DNA of 64,000 nt from NCBI GenBank assembly GCA_041695085.1, contig JBGFRO010000014.1:4845-68844 (forward strand), in the 5' to 3' direction. Of this stretch, positions 43,606-52,665 are shown piece by piece. Source of the DNA: DYFT01 sp041695085 (GTDB taxonomy: Bacteria; Bacteroidota; Ignavibacteria; UBA10030). The notes under the pieces are model-generated. The model made no database searches and had not been told where the DNA came from. It saw nothing but the letters and a program-made list of their open reading frames with translations. Position numbers and translations under genes: made by a program. Positions within the stretch are counted from its first letter, which is position 1. Each line of letters starts with the position of its first letter.

Positions 43606-46020
43606 TCAGCTTACACCGAAGCTTCCATCTGCAACTTTCTTTCTCCTTGATGCCTCTCCGGAACTGCTTCCCTCCTTGTAGAGATAGTCCTCGAAGCCGG
43701 GCACTCTCCACTGAAAGTCGGGATCAACGTACGGTTCGTCGTTTTCTCTGCCGCGCATCAACTGAATCTTTCGCTTCACTAATTCTCCAAAGTTCTCATA
43801 GTAAATGAAGGTCGTCTCACCGACTCCCGAGATAATCATCCAGTTCGTTGTAGATGTTTCCCACAGATCGAGCAGATCTTTGGCGTTCTCGATCTCATCC
43901 AGCACCATTTCCCTTAAAAACCTACGCGACGTCTTTTTCACGCGCACATCATTCGATTCGAGATAGGTGTGAACTCCCGCCACCCACGCAGCCACATTGC
44001 GTTCAGTCCGATACCAGCACTTGAGCGCGCGCATCCGGTCATACTGATCCTGAAGAACTGCTCGCTCCTGATCGGTTGTTGTCCGGTCCTTCATCTCCTT
44101 CAACAACTTCAACGCCCGCTCCATCAGGGGGAACAGATTCCGGTCCATCAACTTCACACAACGATGAGCGTGGGCCGGATCGACAAGATCGAACCCGACA
44201 TCGTATCGAAAATCGACCCGACAACGATTGTGCGACGTTGCAAGGAGAAACTTTTCATAGTAGGCCCGATCTTCCTCTGAGATGTTTTCGATGTTTGGAA
44301 CAATTGGCCTCGTCAACAGTCGATACCATACTCCCCATCCTGAGTAGATCCAGATGGGAATCGGGTACGATCGAAAAGCGTCGTCGGAGTACTTCCAAAC
44401 ACGCACCAGATCGTCGGCAAGAGTAGAGCCGATCCATTCACGTGCCTTGCTGCGCAGGAATGCCGCTAGATCAAGGTTTGGGTCGACTTGAAATGCCCGG
44501 ATGAGCTCCTGGTTAATGTGAAAAGGTACGAACGACGGAGCTGCGGCACTGCCGGTAAAGCAGGGCGTTTCGACTCCCACCTTCACCATGTCGGCAAGCT
44601 TGTCATACACCAGCCACGGGAACGAAATGCCCAGAAGCGGCTCGTGATTCCAGGCCACACCGGGTTGAAAGTAGATGTCGGTGCGCGATCCTTTCTTCCT
44701 CAGTTCCTGAATGAGCGGTTTCTCGTCATCAACAAACCTGTTATGCAGAGCGGTGCCGTGGATTTCACGCGCCTCTTTGTATTTCGGATGGCGGTACGCC
44801 AGCTTCCACCCCTTTGTCAGAAGAGAGGAGACCTCGACGTCCAGTCCGTCACCAAGTTGCGCCCAGATGTAATCGTGCTCGGCCCAAAACGGCTCCAGCC
44901 GAATAAGTGTGCGAAAATTTGGATTGACTCTCCGTCCTGCGTCCCGAAGTATCCGAAGAAACCGTACCAGATTATTCGCCGCCGATTCGGCAATCTCCTT
45001 CTCCCCTTTCCATTCCCGAATGACGTACCCGCCACCGTTTCGGCCGACGTACAGAGAACTGGTATATTCAAATCCGGCCCCACTGTCGTTCGACCAAATG
45101 GAGAGATAGTCGAGCTGCGGGACTTCATGCATCAGATTCTCCATCATCTCGGCATAGTGCTGTTGCACAACCGGATGAGCGATCGAGAGATTGAAGCGCG
45201 GATGCCAGCTTCTGATCGGATGGTCCACACGCGCACCGCGCAACATTGGGTATCGCTGCAAGAGGTTATCCGGAACGGAGCGCGGTTCGAAGCAGACGAG
45301 GCCCGGTGTGAGACCATACTGCTCCGCGATCTGTGCATTCTTCTTCAGGAAGTTCAGGTTCGCTTGCAGGTAGTCGTCGTCGTAGAAGCCCCGGTTTAAG
45401 CGGCTTGCGACGAATTGGTCGAGCGATGGACAATAGGTATAGAAACGGTGGAGCAGCTCTCCCTGCGGACCCCGCTCAAACGGAACCGGCATGGCCAGAC
45501 CATTCACCTCCACGTGCGAAAAACCGAGTCGGGCAAGATGACGGATGTGCTCCTCACGATTGAAGTTCCGCACGGTTCGGGCATGCTGTGTGAGGAAGAG
45601 ATCGTAGACTGGACGGAGATTTGGAAATGAGGGTGTTACAATTTTTCCTGTTCGAAATGCTTCAACAGGGAGCGTGGCCCAATCCTCCCGAACAAACGTT
45701 GACAGGTAATAAAGCAGGTGCGGTCGGGAAGCAAGAAGCTCAATCCCACCCTGCTCTCCAATTCGAACCAGCATCCAGTCGCCACGAAAAGAAAGCCCAC
45801 GGTGAATTGATTTCCACTGTTTCGCGTCGGTCACCACTCCAAGCCGGAGAGTGCCTTGGGAGAGCGTTTGTTCCCTCGAGCGCTTCGTGGACGCAGAGGG
45901 GCTGAACATATCGCGCAGTTCCCGCGCAACGGTCTGTTCCACGGGAATTGCCGAGGATGAAATATGAATAGAGCGAACGAGCGACAGCGCGTCACGAAGT
46001 GTTGGCATGTTGAATCCCAT
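43606..46020 (-). CDS. Uncharacterised glycosidase-like protein (GH67/GH20-type two-domain layout)
   Basis: An 804-aa protein without an exact family name. The N-terminal 130 residues look like the small alpha/beta domain in front of GH67 and GH20 enzymes: SIHISSSAIPVEQTVARELR, then WMLVRIGEQGGIELLASRPHLLYYL (ends VRIGEQGGIELL). A TIM-barrel-like part follows, with HIRHLARLGFSHVEVNGLAM, ANLNFLKKNAQIAEQYGLTPG, and YLSIWSNDSGAGFEY, where the acidic pair may be catalytic. The C-terminal 250 residues are helical. There is no signal peptide, so it should act in the cytoplasm on imported oligosaccharides. Starts at 46020 and 46008 are possible; neither has a strong ribosome-binding site. Coding of alpha-glucuronidase or hexosaminidase activity is an inference. 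Confidence 0.65.
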   Translation of the reverse strand: MGFNMPTLRDALSLVRSIHISSSAIPVEQTVARELRDMFSPSASTKRSREQTLSQGTLRLGVVTDAKQWKSIHRGLSFRGDWMLVRIGEQGGIELLASRPHLLYYLSTFVREDWATLPVEAFRTGKIVTPSFPNLRPVYDLFLTQHARTVRNFNREEHIRHLARLGFSHVEVNGLAMPVPFERGPQGELLHRFYTYCPSLDQFVASRLNRGFYDDDYLQANLNFLKKNAQIAEQYGLTPGLVCFEPRSVPDNLLQRYPMLRGARVDHPIRSWHPRFNLSIAHPVVQQHYAEMMENLMHEVPQLDYLSIWSNDSGAGFEYTSSLYVGRNGGGYVIREWKGEKEIAESAANNLVRFLRILRDAGRRVNPNFRTLIRLEPFWAEHDYIWAQLGDGLDVEVSSLLTKGWKLAYRHPKYKEAREIHGTALHNRFVDDEKPLIQELRKKGSRTDIYFQPGVAWNHEPLLGISFPWLVYDKLADMVKVGVETPCFTGSAAAPSFVPFHINQELIRAFQVDPNLDLAAFLRSKAREWIGSTLADDLVRVWKYSDDAFRSYPIPIWIYSGWGVWYRLLTRPIVPNIENISEEDRAYYEKFLLATSHNRCRVDFRYDVGFDLVDPAHAHRCVKLMDRNLFPLMERALKLLKEMKDRTTTDQERAVLQDQYDRMRALKCWYRTERNVAAWVAGVHTYLESNDVRVKKTSRRFLREMVLDEIENAKDLLDLWETSTTNWMIISGVGETTFIYYENFGELVKRKIQLMRGRENDEPYVDPDFQWRVPGFEDYLYKEGSSSGEASRRKKVADGSFGVS

Positions 46021-46386
46021 TTGATGAAATGTGGTGATACGTATGTGTTCGACGATGAGCCTTGCCTGCGAGTGCAAGGTGGTGGTGTCATCGGTGTAAG
46101 TAAAATCCGGCACGGCACCGGATTTGATTCGTCTGTTTCGTTTTCCGCACGACGTTCGCCACCTGTGCGAACAGTCGTCTGTCAGAGTCCGTAACTCTCG
46201 GGGAGAAAGAGATAACCGTTCCTCACCTCGTCCAGCATCATCGTCGGGAGAGTGAAATTCGGCTCCGGAAACACCTTCCCCTCGCATGCATTCAAAAGTC
46301 GCTTATTCATAAGCTATATGGTATTCTGAATCCGAAACAGACGTCGCAAACCTCATTCCACAACCGAACGTCCGAAACTCCGCTTT
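46021..46386. other. Intergenic region between two catabolic units
   Basis: No gene is seen. Two hairpins are present: CCTTGC/GCAAGG at 46060-46065/46074-46079 and AAATCCGG/CCGGATTT at 46103-46110/46118-46125. The region must end the PfkB unit and start the GH67/GH20-like unit, both on the minus strand. Confidence 0.6.
46103..46125 (-). terminator. Possible terminator of the aldolase-PfkB unit
   Basis: An 8-bp stem AAATCCGG/CCGGATTT with a 7-base loop; read on the minus strand it is followed by TTAC after the stem's own TTT. It is 260 bases beyond the PfkB stop, so it may instead belong to the leader of the next gene. Confidence 0.4.
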
Positions 46387-47316
46387 CTACCGTAGTCTTT
46401 TCACGGTAACGTGGGCCTCGAGTGCTCGAATTTCCCGAAGTTGAGAATTGGCAACATCCCATTTTTGCGCATTTGCTGCACCCGCTGCCGTGCCAAACAC
46501 AAGGCACCGCTCAAACTTCCATCCCTGCTGAAACCCGTACAGAATGCCTGCCACCATCGCGTCGCCCGAACCGACAGGATTGACAGCCGCGATGATAGGC
46601 GGAAGGAGCTTCCAGTAATGACCGCGAACGGCTGCGTAACATCCGTTGGCCCCGTCGCTCAGCACGGCGTACTGAACACCGAGCGAAAGCAGGTGATCAA
46701 GCGCGGCAACGAAATCCTGCTCGCTCGCCAACCGTGTACCGAATGTCTGTTCATATTCATGTTTGTTCGGCTTGACCAGCGAAGGGACAGCTTTGAGCGC
46801 GAGTGAAAGTGCGTTTCCGTACGAATCGAGCACACTCATTACGCCATACTTGTGTGCAGTCAGGATAGCTTCATAATAGAGATCGTCCGCCTCGAATCCG
46901 GTTGAACTTCCACTGCACACAATCCACGTGCTCCGTTGAAAGAGGTCGTGAAATTTCTTACTCAACTCATGCACCATCTCCAGCGGAACACGCTCGACAG
47001 GTTCAAACACGGCAGTCGCCGTGCCATCCGGTTCACGATAGGTGACCCCCTCGCGCGTTCGAACGCTCGTGTCGATGAAATCATGAGGTATCTGTTCCGT
47101 GTCAAGAAGGGTTCGAATGAGCTGGCCCGTCTCCCCACCAAGGAATCCCGTTGCCAGCACCGGAATGCCGAGACGACAGAGCTGTCGCGCCACATTGATC
47201 CCCTTTCCTCCTGCGACTATTTCCATGCGCGTGGCACGGTGGATGCGGCCGCGTTCAAGCGACTCTACCTCGACCGTCTTATCAAGCATCGGGTTGAGCG
47301 TGACGGTGGTAATCAT
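46387..47316 (-). CDS. PfkB-family hexose-phosphate kinase (LacC / 1-phosphofructokinase type)
   Basis: Ribokinase-fold kinase of 309 aa in the 1-phosphofructokinase/tagatose-6-phosphate kinase branch: the N terminus ITTVTLNPMLDKTVEV and AGGKGINVARQLCRLG are typical, and the catalytic signature NPVGSGDAMVAGI is intact. It would make a fructose- or tagatose-bisphosphate. Its start overlaps the stop of the upstream class I aldolase by 4 bases (47313-47316), so the two are translated together and probably act in sequence: kinase product cleaved by aldolase to triose phosphates. It is the last gene before a 366-base gap. Confidence 0.9.
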   Translation of the reverse strand: MITTVTLNPMLDKTVEVESLERGRIHRATRMEIVAGGKGINVARQLCRLGIPVLATGFLGGETGQLIRTLLDTEQIPHDFIDTSVRTREGVTYREPDGTATAVFEPVERVPLEMVHELSKKFHDLFQRSTWIVCSGSSTGFEADDLYYEAILTAHKYGVMSVLDSYGNALSLALKAVPSLVKPNKHEYEQTFGTRLASEQDFVAALDHLLSLGVQYAVLSDGANGCYAAVRGHYWKLLPPIIAAVNPVGSGDAMVAGILYGFQQGWKFERCLVFGTAAGAANAQKWDVANSQLREIRALEAHVTVKRLR

Positions 47317-48140
47317 CGCAATAACTTCGCTGCGGTTCGCACAGGTTCATCCGCGTGAACGATCGCACAGAGAGCAGCGATCAGCTTTTCCACGCGTGGG
47401 TGGTGCCAGACCGATCGCCCAAAGACGATCCCTGCTGCCCCGGCATCAACACACTCACGGGCAAATTGTAGCAATGCCTCATCCCCTTTTGCGGTTTTTG
47501 GTCCGCCTGCCACAATCACTTTCACACCGCAGCTTCGCACAACAGCACGGAACGACTTCGTGTCGCCCGAATAACGCGTCTTGATAATATCCGCACCATG
47601 TTCGGCAGCGATGCGCGCACTATGGAGCGTCTCATCTGCCGCATCCCTTCGCACGAGAGAAGCATCGACGATTTCGCGTTCGAAGTGGTCGTTCAGCAAG
47701 CTTGGAGGGAGAACTTCTGAAATTAACGGCAGGCCCTGACGATTTGCTTCCTCTGCTGTCTGACCTAGTCGTGCCAGCGACCTCGCATCAAAGGTCGTCC
47801 CCACAAACGTGAACACGATGCCCGCATCGACACCGAGCGACACGGCGTGTGCGGTTGTAACAACCGATTCATAGTCGCCCGCAACAGGAGTGTATTTCGT
47901 AAATCCGCCATCGAGTCGAAGCACCACACCTAAGGATCCGACTGAACCTGCAACGGATTGGAGAACTCCCGGCGTTACGAGGATAGCGTCGGCAGCAGTT
48001 GAAGCGATGCGCTCCGTCAGGCGCCGCGGATCTTCCAGCCCCTTTGGAACGCCGCCATACTGGCCATGATCGAACGGAATAATGACCGCACGCCGATGCT
48101 TCCAAATGCGGCGCAAACGAAGTTGTTTTCCGGTGTTCAT
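47313..48140 (-). CDS. Class I aldolase, DeoC/LacD/archaeal-FBA type (copy A)
   Basis: A TIM-barrel Schiff-base aldolase of 275 aa in the family that holds archaeal-type fructose-bisphosphate aldolase and 2-amino-3,7-dideoxy-heptulosonate synthase. The opening AVIIPFDHGQYGG, the Schiff-base Lys177 in DIIKTRYSGD, and the phosphate-binding VIVAGGPKT and GIVFGRSVW are all present. It overlaps the PfkB kinase downstream, which points to a sugar-bisphosphate substrate. A second family member lies at 61126-61953 in a different context; the two differ throughout and are not a recent duplication. Confidence 0.88.
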   Translation of the reverse strand: MNTGKQLRLRRIWKHRRAVIIPFDHGQYGGVPKGLEDPRRLTERIASTAADAILVTPGVLQSVAGSVGSLGVVLRLDGGFTKYTPVAGDYESVVTTAHAVSLGVDAGIVFTFVGTTFDARSLARLGQTAEEANRQGLPLISEVLPPSLLNDHFEREIVDASLVRRDAADETLHSARIAAEHGADIIKTRYSGDTKSFRAVVRSCGVKVIVAGGPKTAKGDEALLQFARECVDAGAAGIVFGRSVWHHPRVEKLIAALCAIVHADEPVRTAAKLLR

Positions 48141-48228
48141 ACGACATCTTTGAGACTTGTTCTGTGATACAATCCTGACGTTTGAAATAAGACAAATCGA
48201 ATTGATTCGATCGGGAGGATGCTGAGCA

Positions 48229-50466
48229 CTATTTTTTCACTTCATCTTCCCAGTACCTCCATTTGGAGAAACCGACCCGGTTAGGCGCACCATCCAATTG
48301 GAGGCCGTGAAGATTCGCCCGTGCTTCCATCAAGGTGGTGCCTCGATAGAGCACTTTCAACACGTTTGCAGCGGAATACGCAACGCCATCCTTACCAACG
48401 GTAGCGAAGAAATAATGAGCATCTGTTTCGAAGTCGCCGAACGAGACTTTCCCTAGCGGATACTGGTAGCGCGGACGGATGTTCTCACGCGCCACTTCCA
48501 TTTCCAGATCAATCTTCACGTTAAGGAACGAAACTCCGTTGGCGCGCTGGATCTGTAACGCAACCGATTTGTAGGGAGCTGAGACTGGCACCATTTTTAC
48601 TTTCGAGAGATATGAATCAATCCTTTCATTGCGATCATGCGGAATCAGGATCGTTACAAAGATTTCCGTATCACCCGCTTTGTAGTGACTCGATATCGTT
48701 TGATACAACGCTTGTTCTGATTGATGGCTTCTGCTGATAGGCTCAACGCCGACGGACTTCGCGTACGTTTCAGGGAACACGATCAACAAGGCTCGATTGC
48801 GGGGAAGTTGTAACGAAGTGATGGAATCCATCCCCACATCAAAGAAATTGTCCCCGCGGGCAAAAATGTTCTGCGTGTGCCAGAAGTTGGTAAAGGTGTA
48901 GTAGTCCGATTGAAGGATGTTGATCCCATCAACGACGATGAAGAAGTCTTCCTCCCTGACGTAGGTGATCGTCCGATCCCATTGGTAGCCGAGCGCCTCA
49001 TCGATGAGGCGCGTTCTGCTCATATCGACCTCTCTGAGATTCAGGAAGTCGATCTTTTGCGTGCGGACGGGACGATAGGCGCCCGAATTGCGAACAAACT
49101 CCAAGACGCCCTGTCGTCGATCGCGTTTGTTCTTTCGCGCTACAATCCGGTTATGGAAGTAGTCTTGCCGCCAGGCTCCGTACGGTCCGCTCGGGAGATC
49201 ATTCCGATAGTCAGCATCGTTCAACAGCACCGATCCTTTGCTCATCAAAAGAGCGATGCTGTTTTCATCTGCGTGACCGTGGTGCATCTTCTCCTCTTCT
49301 ACCGAAATCGTTTGCCGAAGATACTCGCGATACAACCATCCTCCATCTCCTTCATCCCGATAATTGAGGAGAAGATACGTCGAGCTCGGATTCCAGCCGT
49401 TGCGGAACACAACCTTCTTTCCAATCAGATCTTCCAGGACTGCCTGACTGCCGCTGGAGGGTGTTTTCGGCTGAATCGATTCGTCTGTCCAGCGGTACGC
49501 GTCGGACATGTAGTACGCTTCCCCCACGCCGAGGAGATCTCTGTTCTTCTTGTAGCTTTCAAATGTAACCTTTGCCGCCCACTTCATTTCCGCGTCCTTG
49601 TAGACGGTCGCCCCTTTTTCGAAGAGAGCCACGAAGCGCAGTCCTTCGAGGCCGGACCACCAGCGCGAATCGCCAAACTCCGGAACCGACATATTCGGAC
49701 TGATGAGTTTGACGAAGTAGTCGAGATAATATTTCGCGATTGGTGAATCGAAGTAGGTCGTGACACCTGCTGCTTCGGCATATGAATACAATGCCATGAG
49801 CCAGACCGCGTGATAGCCCGTCGCATCTTCCACCTCCCATTCGCGCACATTGTCCTCTCCCAACACCTTCGCCATTTGTCGCCACTGCGGCGCCTGAGGA
49901 TGGTTGGGCATCGCAAGAACGGCGTATTGAAGTGCCTCTGCCCTTAACATTGTCCGGTTGTGCGTTCCCCATTCAGGAAAGTAGAAGAGAAAATCCGCGC
50001 TCTGAGCCATGTCGTGCTCGAGTCGCTTCAGCATCTCGGGAGTCAGAACACCGCTGTCTTTGATGCGGAGATACGTTCGAATGTATGGCGGCAGGATGAA
50101 AAAATTGGAAATAGGGGGAACGCCTTTTTCATACTCCGGACGCGTCTTCCAATAGTCCGGCGGGAGTGTCTTTCGCAAATCGCCGTACTCCATCAAAATC
50201 CGAGCAGCTCGTTCGGCGTACGTTCGTTCCTTCGTCACTTCATACAGAAAGCCGAGCGTCCCGGCAAGATAGAGGGGACCGCCGGGCGAGTTGTACCCCC
50301 ACAACACGCTGGGTTGATGTGTTCGTTTCCATTCTTCGATGGATGCCGGGTAGTCTGCCCATCCTTTCTCCGCCGCTTTATTGATCTCTTCAAGATAAAG
50401 CCTCTTCTGGGCCAAAGCCAAGACGCTGCAGTATACCAGAAAGAATATGATAAGGAGTGATCTCAT
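48229..50466 (-). CDS. Heparinase II/III-family polysaccharide lyase-like protein
   Basis: Exported protein of 745 aa. A signal peptide (SLLIIFFLVYCSVLALAQ) is followed by an alpha/alpha-toroid of about 330 residues (PEWGTHNRTMLRAEALQYAV with the conserved N-H/N-R, WEVEDATGYHAVWLMALYSYAE) and a beta-sandwich starting near 355 with KMHHGHADENSIALLMSKG, the H-x-H-x-D/E marker of heparinase II/III and related alginate lyases. Such enzymes eliminate uronic-acid polysaccharides; the tyrosine/histidine pair near residue 225 would be catalytic. An AAAGGA site lies 9 bases before the ATG at 50466. Its periplasmic position makes it the probable first depolymerase for the locus. Confidence 0.85.
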   Translation of the reverse strand: MRSLLIIFFLVYCSVLALAQKRLYLEEINKAAEKGWADYPASIEEWKRTHQPSVLWGYNSPGGPLYLAGTLGFLYEVTKERTYAERAARILMEYGDLRKTLPPDYWKTRPEYEKGVPPISNFFILPPYIRTYLRIKDSGVLTPEMLKRLEHDMAQSADFLFYFPEWGTHNRTMLRAEALQYAVLAMPNHPQAPQWRQMAKVLGEDNVREWEVEDATGYHAVWLMALYSYAEAAGVTTYFDSPIAKYYLDYFVKLISPNMSVPEFGDSRWWSGLEGLRFVALFEKGATVYKDAEMKWAAKVTFESYKKNRDLLGVGEAYYMSDAYRWTDESIQPKTPSSGSQAVLEDLIGKKVVFRNGWNPSSTYLLLNYRDEGDGGWLYREYLRQTISVEEEKMHHGHADENSIALLMSKGSVLLNDADYRNDLPSGPYGAWRQDYFHNRIVARKNKRDRRQGVLEFVRNSGAYRPVRTQKIDFLNLREVDMSRTRLIDEALGYQWDRTITYVREEDFFIVVDGINILQSDYYTFTNFWHTQNIFARGDNFFDVGMDSITSLQLPRNRALLIVFPETYAKSVGVEPISRSHQSEQALYQTISSHYKAGDTEIFVTILIPHDRNERIDSYLSKVKMVPVSAPYKSVALQIQRANGVSFLNVKIDLEMEVARENIRPRYQYPLGKVSFGDFETDAHYFFATVGKDGVAYSAANVLKVLYRGTTLMEARANLHGLQLDGAPNRVGFSKWRYWEDEVKK

Positions 50467-50561
50467 GAAACAGATTCCTTTTATGAGAGAGCGTGAGACA
50501 ACCCACCTCGATCCGCTGCAAGAGAAAGCGACGTCATCCGGCCGATCTTTGTATCCGAGCA

Positions 50562-51695
50562 TTATCCTGCAAGAAATCGCTCCATAATCTGCACCGCCTG
50601 ATGTACCTGCTGAAGATCGATGTATTCTTCATCGGTGTGAGCCTGTGCGATATCGCCGGGACCGAAGACAACCGTTGGGATGCCGGCTGCATGGTAGATT
50701 CCTGCATCGGTCGCATAGGGTGCGGCTTCGAGCATCGCAGTTCCGGTCACCGCTTCGATGGCAGTCGCGAGCTGTTGCACCACTTCGCTCTCCTTCGAAA
50801 CCTCCATCCCCTCTACCGAAAGATGAGGTTCGTCGAATTCCCAATCCGAAAGGTCATTCAGGAATTTCCGTGTCTCGGCAACAATTCGTTCCGCGGTTTC
50901 TCCCGGAAGCGAGCGACGATCGATCTCGATCCAGCAGCGATCGGGTACAACATTGACGGCTTGTCCCCCCTCGATGACACCAACGCTGAGTGTCGGGGTT
51001 CCCAATACCGGATGTGGCTTCGACCGTGTCAGATTCTTGGCATATTGTTCGAGTCGCTGCAAAACGTCCGCCATACGGTAGATGGCATTCTCTCCGCGTT
51101 CGGGATATGCAGAATGAGCTGCCCTGCCACGCGTCCAGACACGCCAGCGCGTGACACCTTTATGTGCGTGCACGATGCGGAGTCGTGTTGGCTCTCCTGC
51201 AATGCCATAATCAGCACGCAATCCGTTCTGGACGGCGTATCGAGCACCGGTGAATTGGTACTCTTCATCGGCCACAAAGAGCAGGATGACATTCGAATGA
51301 AGCGACTTTTTTTCCAGTGCGTTGAGGGAAGCCTGGACAAACGTCGCCAGAGATCCTTTCGTATCGCACACCCCTCGGCCGTACATTTTATCTTCTCGAA
51401 TGACAGGATCAAACGGAGCGATCTTCATGTTCTCTGCGTGCACTGTATCGAGATGCGCCTCCAGCAGGATGGTTCGGGGCGCGTGCACCTCGATGGATGC
51501 AAGCACGTTGAGACGACGGGGGGCAATTTGTTGGAGTTGAACATCGAGTCCGCGTCGCTTCAAGAAAGCAGCAAGATATTGTGCCAGTGCCTCTTCGGAG
51601 TACTCGTCGCTGAAACGTGCGCGACCCATCGGGTTCATGCTGGGGATGGCGACAAGTTCTTGCAGAAGCTTGACCACCGGTTCCATATTCATCAA
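50562..51695 (-). CDS. M20-family metallohydrolase (ArgE/DapE/carboxypeptidase G2 type)
   Basis: Di-zinc amidohydrolase of 377 aa. Metal ligands are visible in LEAHLDTVHA (H-x-D), YGRGVCDTKGS (bridging D), VADEEYQF (E-E catalytic pair), AGEPTRL and, at the C terminus, FGPGDIAQAHTDEEY (H). The lid domain has RAAHSAYPERGENAI. Because argJ makes ArgE unnecessary, and because it is coupled by a 4-base overlap to the cyclase, it is more likely an N-acyl- or N-carbamoyl-amino acid hydrolase of the local pathway than a biosynthetic enzyme. It ends the coupled block; the lyase gene follows after 95 bases. Confidence 0.9.
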   Translation of the reverse strand: MMNMEPVVKLLQELVAIPSMNPMGRARFSDEYSEEALAQYLAAFLKRRGLDVQLQQIAPRRLNVLASIEVHAPRTILLEAHLDTVHAENMKIAPFDPVIREDKMYGRGVCDTKGSLATFVQASLNALEKKSLHSNVILLFVADEEYQFTGARYAVQNGLRADYGIAGEPTRLRIVHAHKGVTRWRVWTRGRAAHSAYPERGENAIYRMADVLQRLEQYAKNLTRSKPHPVLGTPTLSVGVIEGGQAVNVVPDRCWIEIDRRSLPGETAERIVAETRKFLNDLSDWEFDEPHLSVEGMEVSKESEVVQQLATAIEAVTGTAMLEAAPYATDAGIYHAAGIPTVVFGPGDIAQAHTDEEYIDLQQVHQAVQIMERFLAG

Positions 51696-52309
51696 TCGAC
51701 CACCGCAAGTACGCGCGCAGGAGCTCCATCCCCGCCGGCGATCAGGAGCGGCGCGGCGATCAGTTTGACGCGCCCTTCCTTCAGGTGGGATGTGTTATTG
51801 AGATTCGTAACCAGCGGCATCCCTTTCTTCAAACAGACGTAATGCACATCCATGGTGAACGGCGTATCTGCCGCGAGTACCGGTACGTTCATCTGCACCA
51901 ACAATTCCGCTGCCTCGCGCGTGAGCGGGGGATACGTTTGGTAATAATCCGGCTTGCCGAACTGGACATCCCATCCCGTTTTCACGATGATTCCTACTCC
52001 TGTTCCGGTCATTTTCGCCTTCAGCTCGTGAGCGGTAATTTCTTTCCGGGGCTCACGCGGAGTGAAATCGAGCACCTCCGCCTCCACGAACCAGAGCGAT
52101 GGATCGTACTGATCCAGCGTCGGGGCATCTTCATAGACATGCCGCGGCGCGTCGATGTGTGTGCCTGAATGTGTTCCGATACTGACGCGCGTTACTTCAC
52201 ATTTGTGCTCCGCGAAGGTTGCCGTTTTAATAAGTTCCGTGGGGGGATGCCATGGAAAGTAGACGGGGAGGGAATGTGAGATCGGATGAGTCAGGTCAAT
52301 CACTCTCAT
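51692..52309 (-). CDS. Cyclase family protein (kynurenine-formamidase-like hydrolase)
   Basis: Metal-dependent hydrolase of 205 aa. The family signature H-x-G-T-H-x-D-x-P-x-H is seen in GTHSGTHIDAPRHVYED, and the N terminus VIDLTHPISHSLPVYF and later GVGIIVKTGWD are conserved. Members hydrolyse N-formylkynurenine, isatin or cyclic/linear amides, and others act in polyketide cyclisation. It is linked on both sides by 4-base overlaps, to the ferredoxin upstream and the M20 hydrolase downstream, so it is a dedicated part of the pathway. An amide or lactone intermediate formed by the flavoprotein or enolase is the plausible substrate. Confidence 0.9.
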   Translation of the reverse strand: MRVIDLTHPISHSLPVYFPWHPPTELIKTATFAEHKCEVTRVSIGTHSGTHIDAPRHVYEDAPTLDQYDPSLWFVEAEVLDFTPREPRKEITAHELKAKMTGTGVGIIVKTGWDVQFGKPDYYQTYPPLTREAAELLVQMNVPVLAADTPFTMDVHYVCLKKGMPLVTNLNNTSHLKEGRVKLIAAPLLIAGGDGAPARVLAVVD

Positions 52310-52647
52310 ATGTCTCGATCCTCCATCGGCGGAGCTTTCGACGGCGCTGCGCGCGCGGTTTCATCCACATCCGGCACCCACACTATGGCATCGACCGGAC
52401 ACGCCTCGAAGCAGAGTCCACACCCTGTACAGTTTTCAGGAACGACGCGAGCAACCCTGCGGTATTTGTGAGCTGGCTCATCATACATAAAGAGCGCGTC
52501 AAAAAAACAAACGGGCGGACAACGGTCGCACGCAATGCATCTCTCCTCCACCACTTTCGCGAGAGGAGGATACTCCTTCACAAAGGGAGGCGGGAGCGGA
52601 TGCAATCCCGGGTATTTTGTGCCGGCGGACCCAGAGGATGATTTCAT
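52306..52647 (-). CDS. 2[4Fe-4S] ferredoxin
   Basis: A 113-aa bacterial-type ferredoxin with two cluster sites: Cys37, Cys40, Cys43 and Cys47 (CIACDRCPPVC) and Cys73, Cys76, Cys79 and Cys83 (CTGCGLCFEACP). An N-terminal extension of about 35 residues ends in a PPFVKEYPPLAK segment. It is encoded 18 bases after the dihydroorotate-dehydrogenase-like flavoprotein, in the position where dihydropyrimidine dehydrogenase PreA carries its C-terminal ferredoxin domain, so it probably works as the flavoprotein's split electron-transfer partner. Its stop overlaps the cyclase start. Confidence 0.92.
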   Translation of the reverse strand: MKSSSGSAGTKYPGLHPLPPPFVKEYPPLAKVVEERCIACDRCPPVCFFDALFMYDEPAHKYRRVARVVPENCTGCGLCFEACPVDAIVWVPDVDETARAAPSKAPPMEDRDI

Positions 52648-52665
52648 CAGAACGCCTTTCTGTGA

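Noticed and set aside
50562..51695. M20 hydrolase as ArgE (acetylornithine deacetylase)
   Set aside because: ArgJ supplies the cyclic route, the gene is far from the arg operon, and it is coupled to unrelated hydrolase genes.
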